Source: Pseudomonas sp. 14P_8.1_Bac3
Lineage (GTDB): Bacteria; Pseudomonadota; Gammaproteobacteria; Pseudomonadales; Pseudomonadaceae
NCBI RefSeq assembly: GCF_025466085.1
Contig: NZ_JANLOD010000006.1
Coordinates: 1-64,000 of the forward strand
DNA length: 64,000 nt
Direction: 5' to 3'
The position numbers and the translations under genes are program-made. The first letter of the stretch is position 1. Each line of letters starts with the position of its first letter. A model generated the notes under the pieces. That model was not told where the DNA came from, did no database searches, and worked only from the letters and a program-made list of their open reading frames with translations. Positions 35,908 to 45,269 of this stretch are shown one piece after another.

Positions 35908-37767
35908 ATGCTTCGCATATTTGAACAACGACTCGACCCCTTCCCGCCCGACGAGGTCGCGCCGCCACCCGCAGGCCTGGCTCGGTTTCTGTGGGCGTGT
36001 ACGCGGGGAGCGCGCGGTTACATTCTTGCGTTTGCGCTGCTCAGTGCCGCGGTGTCGATCTATGAAGCCTGGCTGTTTTCTTTCCTCGGTCAGGTCGTGG
36101 ATCTGCTCTCGACCTGGCAGGCCGGCGGCGATGCGGCGGCACAGGAAAGTCGGGTGTTGTGGGGCATGGGCATCGTCATGGTGGCCAGTATCGGGCTGGT
36201 GGCATTGCGCACAATGGTGCAGCACCAGATATTGGCGATCAATCTGCCATTGCGGCTGCGCTGGGACTTCCACCGCCTGATGCTACGGCAAAGCCTTTCG
36301 TTCTTTTCCGATGAGTTTTCCGGCCGGGTGACCACCAAAGTGATGCAGACTGCGCTGGCCGTGCGCGACGTGCTGTTCACCCTGATCGAGATCGCTCCTG
36401 GCATCGGTGTGTATTTCATTGCGCTCATCGCACTGGCCGGCGGCTTCGCGCTGAAACTGATGCTGCCTTTCGTGGCCTGGATCGTGCTGTTCGCGCTGGC
36501 CATGGTGTACTTCGTGCCCCGCTTGGGGAAAGTCGGTCAGGAACAGGCCAACGCGCGCTCCTCGATGACCGGACGTATCTCCGATGCCTACACCAACATC
36601 ACGACCGTGAAGCTGTTTTCCCATTCCAATCGCGAGGCGCACTTCGCGCGCGCGGCCATGGAGGATTTCAAGCAGACCGGCTTTCGCCAGATGCGCCTGG
36701 TCAGCCAGTTCGAAATCGTCAACCAGGCATTGGTGGTGGGGCTGATCATGGCAGCGGGCGGTTATGCGCTGTGGTTGTGGCACCTGGGCGAAGTCGGCAC
36801 GGGGGCCGTGGCGGCGATTACCGCCATGGCGCTGCGCATCAACGGCATGTCGCACTGGATCATGTGGCAGATGACCTCGCTGTTCGAGAGCATCGGCACG
36901 GTGCAGGATGGCATGGCCACCCTCACCCGCGGCCCCAAGGTGCAGGATGCGCCGGACGCGGGCGTGCTCGTCACCTCCGGCGGCGCGGTCACCTTCGACA
37001 ACGTGAGCTTCAATTACAGCGGCGAGCGCCAGGTGCTCGACGGTTTGAGCCTGAACATTCGTCCCGGCGAAAAAATCGGCCTGGTGGGTCGCTCCGGCGC
37101 GGGCAAATCAACGCTCATCAACCTGCTGTTGCGCTTCTATGATGTCGACAGCGGGCAGATTCGCATTGACGGGCAAGACATTGCGAACGTGACGCAAGAC
37201 AGCCTGCGCGGCGCCATCGGCATGGTCACCCAGGATACGTCCCTGCTGCACCGCTCCATTCGCGACAACATCGCCTATGGCCGCCCCGATGCGAGCGACG
37301 AACAAGTTCGCCGCGCCGCGGCCAATGCCCAGGCCGATGGGTTCATCAGTCAACTGAGCGATCGCCACGGCCATACCGGTTACGACACGCTTGTGGGGGA
37401 GCGCGGCATCAAGCTGTCGGGTGGCCAGCGCCAACGGGTCGCGATTGCCCGGGTGATGCTCAAGAACGCGCCGATCCTGCTGCTTGACGAAGCCACCAGC
37501 GCATTGGACTCGGAAGTCGAAGTGGCCATTCAGGAAAGCCTCGATGAAATGATGAAGGGCAAGACCGTGATCGCCATTGCCCATCGGCTGTCGACGATTG
37601 CGGCGATGGATCGACTGGTCGTCATGGATGATGGACGCATCATCGAACAGGGCACCCACGCCGAATTGCTCGCCAGGAACGGCGTCTATGCGCGGCTCTG
37701 GCAGCATCAGAGCGGCGGATTCCTGGGTGAGGATCAGGGGCTGGCCGAGGCGCTGGAGCAGGAATGA
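35908..37767 (+). CDS. ABC exporter, fused permease-ATPase (MsbA/multidrug type)
   Basis: A 619-residue half transporter with six TM helices (about 35-325). The ATPase domain has Walker A GRSGAGKST, Q-loop IGMVTQDTSLLH, signature LSGGQRQR, Walker B ILLLDEATSALD and the switch His in AIAHRLSTI. It probably forms a homodimer. The stop overlaps the start of the serine hydrolase gene (ATGA at 37764-37767). Confidence 0.92.
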   Translation: MLRIFEQRLDPFPPDEVAPPPAGLARFLWACTRGARGYILAFALLSAAVSIYEAWLFSFLGQVVDLLSTWQAGGDAAAQESRVLWGMGIVMVASIGLVALRTMVQHQILAINLPLRLRWDFHRLMLRQSLSFFSDEFSGRVTTKVMQTALAVRDVLFTLIEIAPGIGVYFIALIALAGGFALKLMLPFVAWIVLFALAMVYFVPRLGKVGQEQANARSSMTGRISDAYTNITTVKLFSHSNREAHFARAAMEDFKQTGFRQMRLVSQFEIVNQALVVGLIMAAGGYALWLWHLGEVGTGAVAAITAMALRINGMSHWIMWQMTSLFESIGTVQDGMATLTRGPKVQDAPDAGVLVTSGGAVTFDNVSFNYSGERQVLDGLSLNIRPGEKIGLVGRSGAGKSTLINLLLRFYDVDSGQIRIDGQDIANVTQDSLRGAIGMVTQDTSLLHRSIRDNIAYGRPDASDEQVRRAAANAQADGFISQLSDRHGHTGYDTLVGERGIKLSGGQRQRVAIARVMLKNAPILLLDEATSALDSEVEVAIQESLDEMMKGKTVIAIAHRLSTIAAMDRLVVMDDGRIIEQGTHAELLARNGVYARLWQHQSGGFLGEDQGLAEALEQE

Positions 37768-38687
37768 ACGTGTTGGGGAAGACTCTGCTGAGCTCACTCG
37801 TTTCAAACGGTCAGTTACTCACGCCTGCCCCGGCAGAACCGATCGTCCCATGGTGGAGCTTCACTAAAACAGTACTGGCCGTGACTGCACTGTCGTTGGT
37901 GCGTGATGGACTGGTCGGGTTGGACACCCCGTTATTTGGCCAACCTTACACGCTACGCCAGCTACTGCGACATGAGGCTGGTTTAGGCGATTATGCAGAA
38001 CTTGCCGACTATCACGCCGCCGTGGCGAACGATGAGACAGCCTGGCCAGTCACGGAAATGATGCAGCGCCTTGAAGGCACTCGACTTCGCTACAGTCCAG
38101 GAACCGGCTGGCGTTACTCGAATGTCGGCTACTTGCTCATCGGCCAGCTTATTGAGCGAGTCACTGGGCTGGCGCTTGAAGAGGCAACCAGCCGTCGTGC
38201 GCTGAGCCCCTTGGGCCTTTCGAGTGTGCGTTTCGCTAAAACGCGAGCAGATTTGCAACAGACTTACCTTGGAAGGACGTCGGGTTATGATCCCGCCTGG
38301 GTCTATCATGGCTTGCTCATTGGCCCGATATCGCAAGCGGCGTTATTCCTGGATCGACTGCTCGCCGGGGACCTTCTGCCCACGGCGTTGCTTCAGCAAC
38401 TGCAGACGGCGCGAGCATTGGGCGGCCCCCTCCCCGGACGCCCGTGGGTAGCACCGGGATATGGCCTCGGTGTCATGCAGGGCTCAATTGAAGGTGGATG
38501 GACCCTATGTGGACACACGGGCTGCGGGCCTGGAAGTGTCATTGCCGTTTACCGAATCGGCGACGCCGAAGCCTCGGCGTGTTGCGCTGTTTTTGAGACC
38601 GGCGCCAGTGAAGGCGCCGTCGAAGCCCTCGTTGTACGACAGTTGCTGCAAGCGCTGCGACAGAGTGCTGGCGACTCCAGCGAGTGA
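37764..38687 (+). CDS. Serine hydrolase of the beta-lactamase/penicillin-binding fold (class C-like)
   Basis: A 307-residue protein with SFTK (Ser32-x-x-Lys35), YSN in GWRYSNVGYLLIGQ and HTG in CGHTGCGPGS, the three motifs of the class C/esterase EstB group. It has no signal peptide; the catalytic Ser lies close to the N-terminus, so the N-terminal part is shorter than usual. Translationally coupled to the ABC exporter by an ATGA overlap, which suggests a linked function. The substrate is unknown. Confidence 0.85.
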   Translation: MNVLGKTLLSSLVSNGQLLTPAPAEPIVPWWSFTKTVLAVTALSLVRDGLVGLDTPLFGQPYTLRQLLRHEAGLGDYAELADYHAAVANDETAWPVTEMMQRLEGTRLRYSPGTGWRYSNVGYLLIGQLIERVTGLALEEATSRRALSPLGLSSVRFAKTRADLQQTYLGRTSGYDPAWVYHGLLIGPISQAALFLDRLLAGDLLPTALLQQLQTARALGGPLPGRPWVAPGYGLGVMQGSIEGGWTLCGHTGCGPGSVIAVYRIGDAEASACCAVFETGASEGAVEALVVRQLLQALRQSAGDSSE

Positions 38688-38880
38688 CCGCTTCGGGCCG
38701 TTGCAGCAATTTGCGAAAGGCGACCATCGGCCAAAGCGGACATCCACCGCCTCATAATCAGGCTTAGCGACAAAAGTTATACGGGGCGGTCAGGTCCGGG
38801 TTTAATGCCGGTGCTTGCCCGCAGCCACGTTAGCGCCGACTCAGTACGCCTGGCGGCACTATCCAATCAAGGAAGATACG

Positions 38881-39939
38881 ATGTTGAAAATAGCGTTTGG
38901 CGCCCTGCTATTGACCTGCCTGGCTACCCTGGCCGTCGCAGACGAAAATCCTGTCGGCTTTCACGCCTCCACGCTGGCGGACCCGCACAATGACCGCGCA
39001 CTGGAGATGGTCGTCTGGTACCCCAGTGCAACGACCGCCGCCGCGCAATTGATCGGCGATGATGCGGTGTTTGTCGGTGCACCTGCCGTCCGTGACGCGC
39101 CGCCCGCTGCCGGCAAGCATCCACTGCTGGTGCTCTCCCACGGGTACAGGGGTAACTGGAGCAACCAGATCTGGCTCGCCAGCGCGCTGGCTCACAAGGG
39201 CTATATCGTCGCCGCAATCAATCACCCTGGCACCACCACGCATGACCGCAGCCCTCAAGCAGCGGCGCAGTTATGGCTGCGGGCCGATGATGTGCGCCGG
39301 GCCATCGATAATGTCATGGCTCACGCTGAAAAATTCGGCGTGGTCGCCAACGACAGCATTGCAGTCGTGGGCCATTCACTCGGCGGCTGGACCGCACTGG
39401 AAATCGCGGGTGCTCGTTTCGATCCCGACCGCTTCGCCCAGGACTGCAAAGCCCACCCGCAACTATCAAGCTGCAGCGTTTATGAAAAGATAAACCCCGC
39501 CAGCACCTCGGCATCGAAAACCGCGTTGGCCGCCGACTTGCGCGATAAACGCGTCACGGCAGTGGTTTCATTGGACCTGGGCCTTTCTCGGGGCCTCACC
39601 GATGAAAGCCTGGCGGCCCTGCCGATCCCGACGCTGGTGATCGCGGCTGGCGCTCCGTCGCGCGAACTTCCCGCTGAGTTGGAGTCCGCCGACCTGGCCA
39701 AGCGCCTGCCTGCGGGGTCAAGCCGTTACGTCGAAATCAGCGACGCGAGCCACTTCAGCTTCCTGTCACGGTGCAAACCTGGCGCGGAGGTCATGCTCGA
39801 AGAGGATGTGCCGGGCGACGGCATCATTTGCCGGGATGGCGACAGCGCTCGCCCGCGTGAGGTGATTCAACAGCAGGTTACGTCGCTGATAACGGCGTTT
39901 CTCGCGCCGTCATCTGGCGATAAAGCAGATAGCTTGTAA
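38881..39939 (+). CDS. Secreted dienelactone-hydrolase/PAF-acetylhydrolase-like alpha/beta hydrolase
   Basis: About 352 residues. A signal peptide (1-19, LLLTCLATLAVA) is followed by an alpha/beta hydrolase with LLVLSHGYRGNWSNQIWLAS (oxyanion region), nucleophile GHSLGG and a C-terminal His (DASHFSFLS). AAGGAAG precedes the ATG at 38881; the frame is open from 38815. Resembles the predicted dienelactone hydrolases and bacterial PAF-AH-like proteins. It has a likely periplasmic location. Confidence 0.88.
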   Translation: MLKIAFGALLLTCLATLAVADENPVGFHASTLADPHNDRALEMVVWYPSATTAAAQLIGDDAVFVGAPAVRDAPPAAGKHPLLVLSHGYRGNWSNQIWLASALAHKGYIVAAINHPGTTTHDRSPQAAAQLWLRADDVRRAIDNVMAHAEKFGVVANDSIAVVGHSLGGWTALEIAGARFDPDRFAQDCKAHPQLSSCSVYEKINPASTSASKTALAADLRDKRVTAVVSLDLGLSRGLTDESLAALPIPTLVIAAGAPSRELPAELESADLAKRLPAGSSRYVEISDASHFSFLSRCKPGAEVMLEEDVPGDGIICRDGDSARPREVIQQQVTSLITAFLAPSSGDKADSL

Positions 39940-40033
39940 ATTCGGCGCTTCGGCCAGGCACCGCTCAAGGCTCTTCAAACGGGCGCTGGTAGTGCCCGCC
40001 TTCATCGTTGCCTGTTACCTGGCGGTCTCAGGC

Positions 40034-40432
40034 TCATGCAACTTCCGGTAACTTGGCAATCACCTTGATTTCGAACTGGAATCCGGACAGCCAGGTGACA
40101 CCGATGGCGGTGGCAGTGGGATACGGCGCTTCGCCCCAATATTCCGCCGCTACAGCCCAGGCGCGTTCGAAGTGGGTGTGCGGGTCGACCATGAACACGG
40201 TCACGTCGATGACATCGCTGAAGCTGCAATCGGCTGCGGCGAGGATAGCGTTGAGGTTCTGGAACGCGAGGCGCACCTGGTCATCGAGTTCCGGCTCGGG
40301 CGAGCCATCGGGCCGGCTGCCGACCTGGCCCGACACGAACAGCAAGCCGTTGGCACGGATTGCAGGGGAATAGCGGTGCAGCTCGTACAAGGCGTGGCGG
40401 TCAGGTGGCGTAACAACGTCGCGAATAGTCAT
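40034..40432 (-). CDS. RidA/YjgF-family protein
   Basis: A 132-residue protein with the family core RANGLLFVSGQVGSRPDGSPE and AFQNLNAILAAADCSFSDVIDVTVFM. RidA-like enzymes hydrolyse reactive enamine/imine intermediates to ketones plus ammonia; the Arg that defines true RidA lies near VHMVDPHTHFERAW-type positions and cannot be assigned here with certainty. AAGGAA precedes the ATG. Confidence 0.88.
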   Translation of the reverse strand: MTIRDVVTPPDRHALYELHRYSPAIRANGLLFVSGQVGSRPDGSPEPELDDQVRLAFQNLNAILAAADCSFSDVIDVTVFMVDPHTHFERAWAVAAEYWGEAPYPTATAIGVTWLSGFQFEIKVIAKLPEVA

Positions 40433-40621
40433 CAGGGCATTCCTTCAAAAGTGTTGGCGAAGGCGGCCACTGTAGGATTTCCGCCGGTCGCGGATAAACG
40501 AGCAGTTCGCTAAATGACTGTTTGCATTCGCCAAACAATGGAGTTCCCGATCGATCGCACTGTGAGGGTCCAGCGCTCGGCACTTGGCATCAATGCGATC
40601 CGGGCGACCCAGCACCTGCGA

Positions 40622-41440
40622 TTAATTGATGTTGAATCCAAACTGCCGCGTCAGCAGCTTCTCCTTCCACTCCCCTTCCCTGACGATGATCTCGGTCGGT
40701 CCCGCCGCGGATGAAGACACCTCCAGTATTGCCACTTGAAACTCGTGTTCCTCCAGCGCCTTCAGTCCAATATTTCCGCCATGGCCGGTCGCAAAATATT
40801 CCTGCCAGCGCCCCCAGAAACCGTCCGAGCCATAAGCAGAGCCGACATAGAGTCGACCGGTTTTAAGGCACGTCAACGCGTACACACCCCGAACCACTGA
40901 GAGCGCTGTGCGCCAGGAGAAAGGGATCGAACTCATTTCACGCATCGGCCAGCGAAACGAGCCGAACCCCGGAAAGGGTGGCTCGATAGCCACTCGGCGC
41001 ATCTCCAGCACTTTTTTATCCTGGTTGTCAGCACGCTGCACCCAAGTGCGCAAACCGAGTCCCCATTCAATCACCAGCCGCCCGATATAATCGCAGAGGC
41101 GGTCATCGGGCTGCATGCCGTACAGGAGCCATCCGCTGACATCCTCACCTGACACCGGGTCTTTCGTTCCTACCGGCACGGTGGACTCACCGACAACCCG
41201 ATAAAGGCCCACGAACAGCGTTTCGTTAAGCGGTGTGGCGACAAACGCTGCCACCCAGTCGGCATTGCTGAAAACGTCCCTTGATTGGATCGATTGGTAC
41301 GCCTCGAATCGGCCGTCGCCAGCGACCCACAGGTCGTAGGGTGTTTTACCACGCGATGCGCGTTGGTCCTGATGCCGAACGAGACGGACCCTGGATACAT
41401 CCAAGCCTATGCTGTTCAAGAAAAAGTTGAATGTGACCAC
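40622..41440 (-). CDS. GIY-YIG nuclease-domain protein
   Basis: About 272 residues. The C-terminal domain carries GVYALTCLKTGRLYVGSAYG, the GIY-YIG motif as GVY...LYVG, then GFWGRWQEYF and the terminal E...KEKLLTRQFGFNIN. The N-terminal part (about 1-170, LVRHQDQRASRGKTPYDLW) resembles a DUF found with GIY-YIG in stand-alone bacterial proteins. The frame is open to 41527, but family members start near VVTFNFFLNSIGL, so the GTG at 41440 with AGAGAT upstream is preferred. The role is unknown. Confidence 0.85.
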   Translation of the reverse strand: MVTFNFFLNSIGLDVSRVRLVRHQDQRASRGKTPYDLWVAGDGRFEAYQSIQSRDVFSNADWVAAFVATPLNETLFVGLYRVVGESTVPVGTKDPVSGEDVSGWLLYGMQPDDRLCDYIGRLVIEWGLGLRTWVQRADNQDKKVLEMRRVAIEPPFPGFGSFRWPMREMSSIPFSWRTALSVVRGVYALTCLKTGRLYVGSAYGSDGFWGRWQEYFATGHGGNIGLKALEEHEFQVAILEVSSSAAGPTEIIVREGEWKEKLLTRQFGFNIN

Positions 41441-41527
41441 GCTGGATCTCTTTTTGGGGGCGATGGAATCGATGCGTATTGCTGATGATACATCGCACCA
41501 GCCTACCCGATATCCAGGGGAGTTCAT

Positions 41528-42288
41528 TACGCGGGATTGAAATTCTGGCGGACTGCATCAGTGATGAGTCTTCCGTTCAACAGCTCATCTTTTGCCACAA
41601 GCGTCGGCAGACAGACAAGGCGGTTGCTCTCGACAGCCATACCTCGTGTACTACCTTGAGTTTTCATTCATGACACATGACTGTTGATTGCCGGCCAAGA
41701 AAAAAACCCATGAAAGATTTACCTCCCTTCGCCACGCTGCGCGCCTTTGAGGTTGCGACACGACATGCAATTCCGAAAGATCGGGGCTAGGCATAATCTT
41801 TTCAACGAAATAGTAATGGGTCAATCCGTCATTATCGGAGCAAACGGTCAGGATACGAGAAGGACCTGAATACCCCGAAGTCAAAACCCCTTAAACGCGT
41901 TGAGCTTCTAGCACCCGGCTCAACCCGAGAGTTAGAACATCCTCTCTGGGAGATAATGCGAAGCAGATGCCGCCCAGGAACGCAATACCTAGGGTAACGT
42001 AGGAAGAGGCTTCGATAGACTCAAAGTCGCTTTGGTCAATCCACCACGGCATAGCGCTCACCAATCAGAACGTGCAATCCCTGCCCTCTCAACTTCATTT
42101 CGTTCTCGGCGCGCTTCAACGGTTCCGAGGTCAAATACCAGATCGCTTAACACCCACCTCTTGATTTTTTGTGATCAAACCAACGAATTCTTCACGGTCC
42201 GTCGGGCAAGCTTTCGATTTAGTCAGCCATGCTTTGAAAATCAGCCAGCAGATTTATCGACCTTAATTTCACCACCCTGCGATGCCCA
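41528..42288. other. Gap holding a gene remnant and little else
   Basis: It contains the LysR stub at 41710-41790 and short open frames without domains. A minus-strand frame at 41651-41884 has no recognisable family and no ribosome-binding site. A minus-strand trace near 42080-42040 reads LIGERYAVV and could be gene debris. Confidence 0.5.
41710..41790 (+). pseudogene. LysR (GcvA-like) N-terminal stub
   Basis: ATG at 41710 opens MKDLPPFATLRAFEVATRH, the near-invariant start of GcvA-type LysR regulators. The match stops after 19 residues and the frame hits TAG at 41788. No further LysR sequence follows. It looks like the remnant of a deleted regulator gene. Confidence 0.6.
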
Positions 42289-43353
42289 GTGAGTGATCAA
42301 TTGAAAAGCACAACTTCCTCCTCGATGGTTGCAAAACGTTCGTTGCTCAGAAGTGTTGTGCGTTGCTCAACCGTCACCTGCGTTCTTCTGCTGATCGCTG
42401 GGGCGTACTGGCTGTGTACGCCACCATCGCCTTATGTTCCGCTGAGCGGTCTGGACCCTGCGTCGGTTTCGATGATCGCTGTGGGCGATCAAGGCAGCGG
42501 TGACCTGCAGCAGTGGCGGGTGGGGCGGGCCATGGAGCGGGTCGCATCCAATGAGGGGCGGCTGGACATGGTGGTGTTCCTGGGCGACAACTTCTACGGC
42601 AAGTCGTTAGCCAGTACCCATGATTTCAACTGGCAAACCAAATTCGAGCGTGTCTATTGGGGCCACTGGCTGAGTCATGTGCCGTTCTACGCGGTGCTGG
42701 GCAATCATGATTACCCGGTGTCGCAAAAGTATGAGATCGAGTACGGACAACAGCGCAAGGGATCGGGCCGCTGGCAGATGCCAACGAACTTTTACATCAA
42801 GGATTTCGGTGAAGTCGACGGGCGTCCATTGGTGCGAATAGTGTTCCTTGACACCTCGGCGCCGCGTGAAAGTTTGCAGCAGCAAATCGACTTGATTGAT
42901 CAGGCGTTCCAGATGCCGGGGCCGGCGCCGGTGTGGCGAATCGCTGCGTCCCATCACCCGGTGCGCAATCAGGGCCAGCATGGCGAGGAGTCGGATCTGG
43001 TTGCCAGGCTTTTGCCAGCGTTGCAACGCAACAACGTGGATCTGCTTTTGTCAGGCCATGATCACAATCAGCAATTGCTGTTGCGTGCTGGGGAGCCCGC
43101 GTGGGTCATCTCCGGTGCTGGAGGCCAGAAAATCTACCCCCTGAATACACCTACGCCGGATAGCCTGTTCTCCGCAGCGCGGGCCGGGTTTGTCAAACTC
43201 GATCTGAATCCCAGTCAACTGCGCCTGGCGTATTACAATGATCGTGGCGACTTGGAAGCTGGCTATCGCTGGGACAGAGACTGCCAGTGGATGGCCAAAG
43301 GCTGCTTAATACCCGAGGAGTCGCGAGGGACCACAGCGCAGTTGGCACAATGA
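42289..43353 (+). CDS. Metallophosphoesterase, purple-acid-phosphatase-like, membrane-anchored
   Basis: A 354-residue protein. A TM anchor (about 27-47) precedes a calcineurin-type phosphoesterase core with the metal motifs VGDQGSGD, FLGDNFYG, LGNHDYP, ASHHPV and LSGHDHNQQ. The pattern is closest to tartrate-resistant acid phosphatases. The start is uncertain: GTG at 42289 gives the longest form, an ATG at 42325 is possible, and neither has a ribosome-binding site. It is expected to face the periplasm. Confidence 0.88.
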   Translation: MSDQLKSTTSSSMVAKRSLLRSVVRCSTVTCVLLLIAGAYWLCTPPSPYVPLSGLDPASVSMIAVGDQGSGDLQQWRVGRAMERVASNEGRLDMVVFLGDNFYGKSLASTHDFNWQTKFERVYWGHWLSHVPFYAVLGNHDYPVSQKYEIEYGQQRKGSGRWQMPTNFYIKDFGEVDGRPLVRIVFLDTSAPRESLQQQIDLIDQAFQMPGPAPVWRIAASHHPVRNQGQHGEESDLVARLLPALQRNNVDLLLSGHDHNQQLLLRAGEPAWVISGAGGQKIYPLNTPTPDSLFSAARAGFVKLDLNPSQLRLAYYNDRGDLEAGYRWDRDCQWMAKGCLIPEESRGTTAQLAQ

Positions 43354-43488
43354 GGGTGGATAGGCTGGCAATTACGCTGGCCGAATCTAAAAGGCCGAAC
43401 ACGGCTACCGATGAAGCATGAGGAGTTGCTCATTCTGCAATGAGAGGACTTCGCTTTAATCAAAACGTCGTATCGCCTAGGATGGCGC

Positions 43489-44316
43489 ATGCCCTATCAC
43501 ATCATCCTGCTCGTCCTCTTCGCAGCACTCTTGCACGCTGGCTGGAATGCCGCGTTGCGCGGCGGCGCCGACAGACTTTGGTCGATGACGATCATGTGCG
43601 TGGCGGTCGCGATCGTCAGTGTCGTCATGGCCTTGTTTTTGGAGGCGCCGGCCAAAGCCAGCTGGTTCTACGCGGTACTTTCGGCGGTGCTGCACGTTGG
43701 CTACAACTTGTTCCTGGTGCGCAGTTACAAGGTTGGCGACCTGGGACAAACCTATCCCATCTCACGGGGCTCCTCCCCTATCCTGATTACCCTCGCTGCG
43801 TCGGTTTTTGCCGGGGAAACGGTCGGCGCGGTCGCGATGTTCGGCATTTTGCTGGTGTCAGGCGGGATCATTTCGCTGGCCTTCAGAGGGCGCAAGCTCG
43901 CCGTTCCCAGCCTGCCCTATGCCTTGGGCACCGGCTGTTTCATTGCGGCTTATAGCGTCACCGATGGCATTGGCGTTCGCCTGTCCGGCGCACCGATGGC
44001 CTACACGGTATGGATGTGTGCCTTGTGGGGCGTCCTGATGCCGTTGGTCTACATCGGCGTGCGCGACGCGAAGAGTTTGTTTACCTTCCGGCCCGGGTTC
44101 ATCGCCGCCTTCGTCGGTGGGCTGGTTTCACTTCTGGCGTATGGCATCGTCATCTACGCGATGTCCGCCGCGCCCATGGGAGCGGTCTCGGCACTGCGTG
44201 AAACCAGCGTGTTGTTTGCGGCGTTGATCGGTTATTTTTTCCTGGGAGAGACACTGACTGTCCGAAAGATCCTGGCCTGTGCGGTAATCGCCGTCGGCAC
44301 GATCATCATTGGCTGA
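43489..44316 (+). CDS. EamA-type (DMT) transporter
   Basis: A 275-residue inner-membrane protein with about 10 TM helices in two EamA repeats. The first repeat has ALLHAGWNAALRGGADRLWS and SRGSSPILITLAASVFAGE; the second has SALRETSVLFAALIGYFFLGE. AGGA precedes the ATG. The substrate is unknown; metabolite exporter is the usual role. Confidence 0.9.
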   Translation: MPYHIILLVLFAALLHAGWNAALRGGADRLWSMTIMCVAVAIVSVVMALFLEAPAKASWFYAVLSAVLHVGYNLFLVRSYKVGDLGQTYPISRGSSPILITLAASVFAGETVGAVAMFGILLVSGGIISLAFRGRKLAVPSLPYALGTGCFIAAYSVTDGIGVRLSGAPMAYTVWMCALWGVLMPLVYIGVRDAKSLFTFRPGFIAAFVGGLVSLLAYGIVIYAMSAAPMGAVSALRETSVLFAALIGYFFLGETLTVRKILACAVIAVGTIIIG

Positions 44317-44654
44317 TGGCAGGCTCGCGACTCAGCCTGCCGTATTCCGTTACTCCAGGATTACTTGCCTCTGTTTCCGACATTTCTATCTATTCACGTC
44401 TATGTCTAGCTCGTTCGAGTCGGGTGCATAAGGGTACGTCCCGATCCCATCGCGACAAGACCTCAGCGAAAGACTGAAGCGGCTTTTCATGAGACCTGTC
44501 GAACTTTCCACTCCCGTAAAACTCAGATTCTCCTCCAGTGAAGAACCAGGCGGAAAACTGTCCGAACAGTCATGATTCCGGCCTGAAGTGCTAAATTGTC
44601 CTATGCAATGCCAATCCCTAATGGCCCCAGGCGGCCCCAGCAAGAGCGATTTAC
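44317..44654. other. Upstream region of the bphO-bphP pair
   Basis: No gene is supported here. It presumably carries the promoter of the heme oxygenase gene; I do not see a confident -35/-10 pair. Confidence 0.4.
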
Positions 44655-45269
44655 ATGCTAGCAAAGGAACGACAGGTGTTTGTGCCACCCGTGCTTCAAG
44701 ACCTGCGAGCTGGCACTGCCGAGCTGCATATCGCACTGGAAAAGCGCCTGCCTTTTTTCTCCGACACCCTTGATATCCGCGGCTTTGAAAAGCTGATGCA
44801 GGCCTACTACGGCTTCTATCAGCCACTGGAAAGCGCATTGCAGCGCAGCGACACATTCCCCGCCGATTTTGATCTGTCACCCCGTCTCAAATGCGAAACC
44901 CTACGCCGGGACCTGCACGCCATGGCCTCATCGGCCGACGTGCTGCAAAGCCTGCCAATCTGCCAGCAATTGCCAATGATCGACTCTTCTGCCGCGTGCC
45001 TGGGCGTGTTGTACGTGCTGGAAGGCGCGACCCTCGGCGGGCAGATTCTTCGACGGGAAATCGCGACTCGCCTGGATCTGCATGCCGACAACGGCGCGGC
45101 GTTCCTGGACGTTTATGGCGCGGCCACCGGACGGCGCTGGCGTGACTTCATCGACTACCTGGGCGTTCGCCCCATGGATGCCACCGAACGTGCAGCTGTT
45201 GTCACCGCAGCACAAACTACATTCAGCTGTTTCGAGCGTTGGCTCGAACGCCGAGAGGTACTGGTATGA
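44655..45269 (+). CDS. bphO: Biliverdin-producing heme oxygenase
   Basis: A 204-residue protein of the bacteriophytochrome-linked heme oxygenase type. The proximal heme His lies in ELHIALEKRLPF, and the distal helix region is YVLEGATLGGQIL. It opens heme to biliverdin, the chromophore of the phytochrome encoded next. AAGAG lies 8 nt before the ATG. Its stop overlaps the phytochrome start by ATGA, so chromophore synthesis and apoprotein are translationally coupled. Confidence 0.93.
   Translation: MLAKERQVFVPPVLQDLRAGTAELHIALEKRLPFFSDTLDIRGFEKLMQAYYGFYQPLESALQRSDTFPADFDLSPRLKCETLRRDLHAMASSADVLQSLPICQQLPMIDSSAACLGVLYVLEGATLGGQILRREIATRLDLHADNGAAFLDVYGAATGRRWRDFIDYLGVRPMDATERAAVVTAAQTTFSCFERWLERREVLV

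Noticed and set aside
44386..44880. Minus-strand frame across the bphO start
   Set aside because: Overlaps the N-terminal half of the heme oxygenase gene on the other strand and has no domain.
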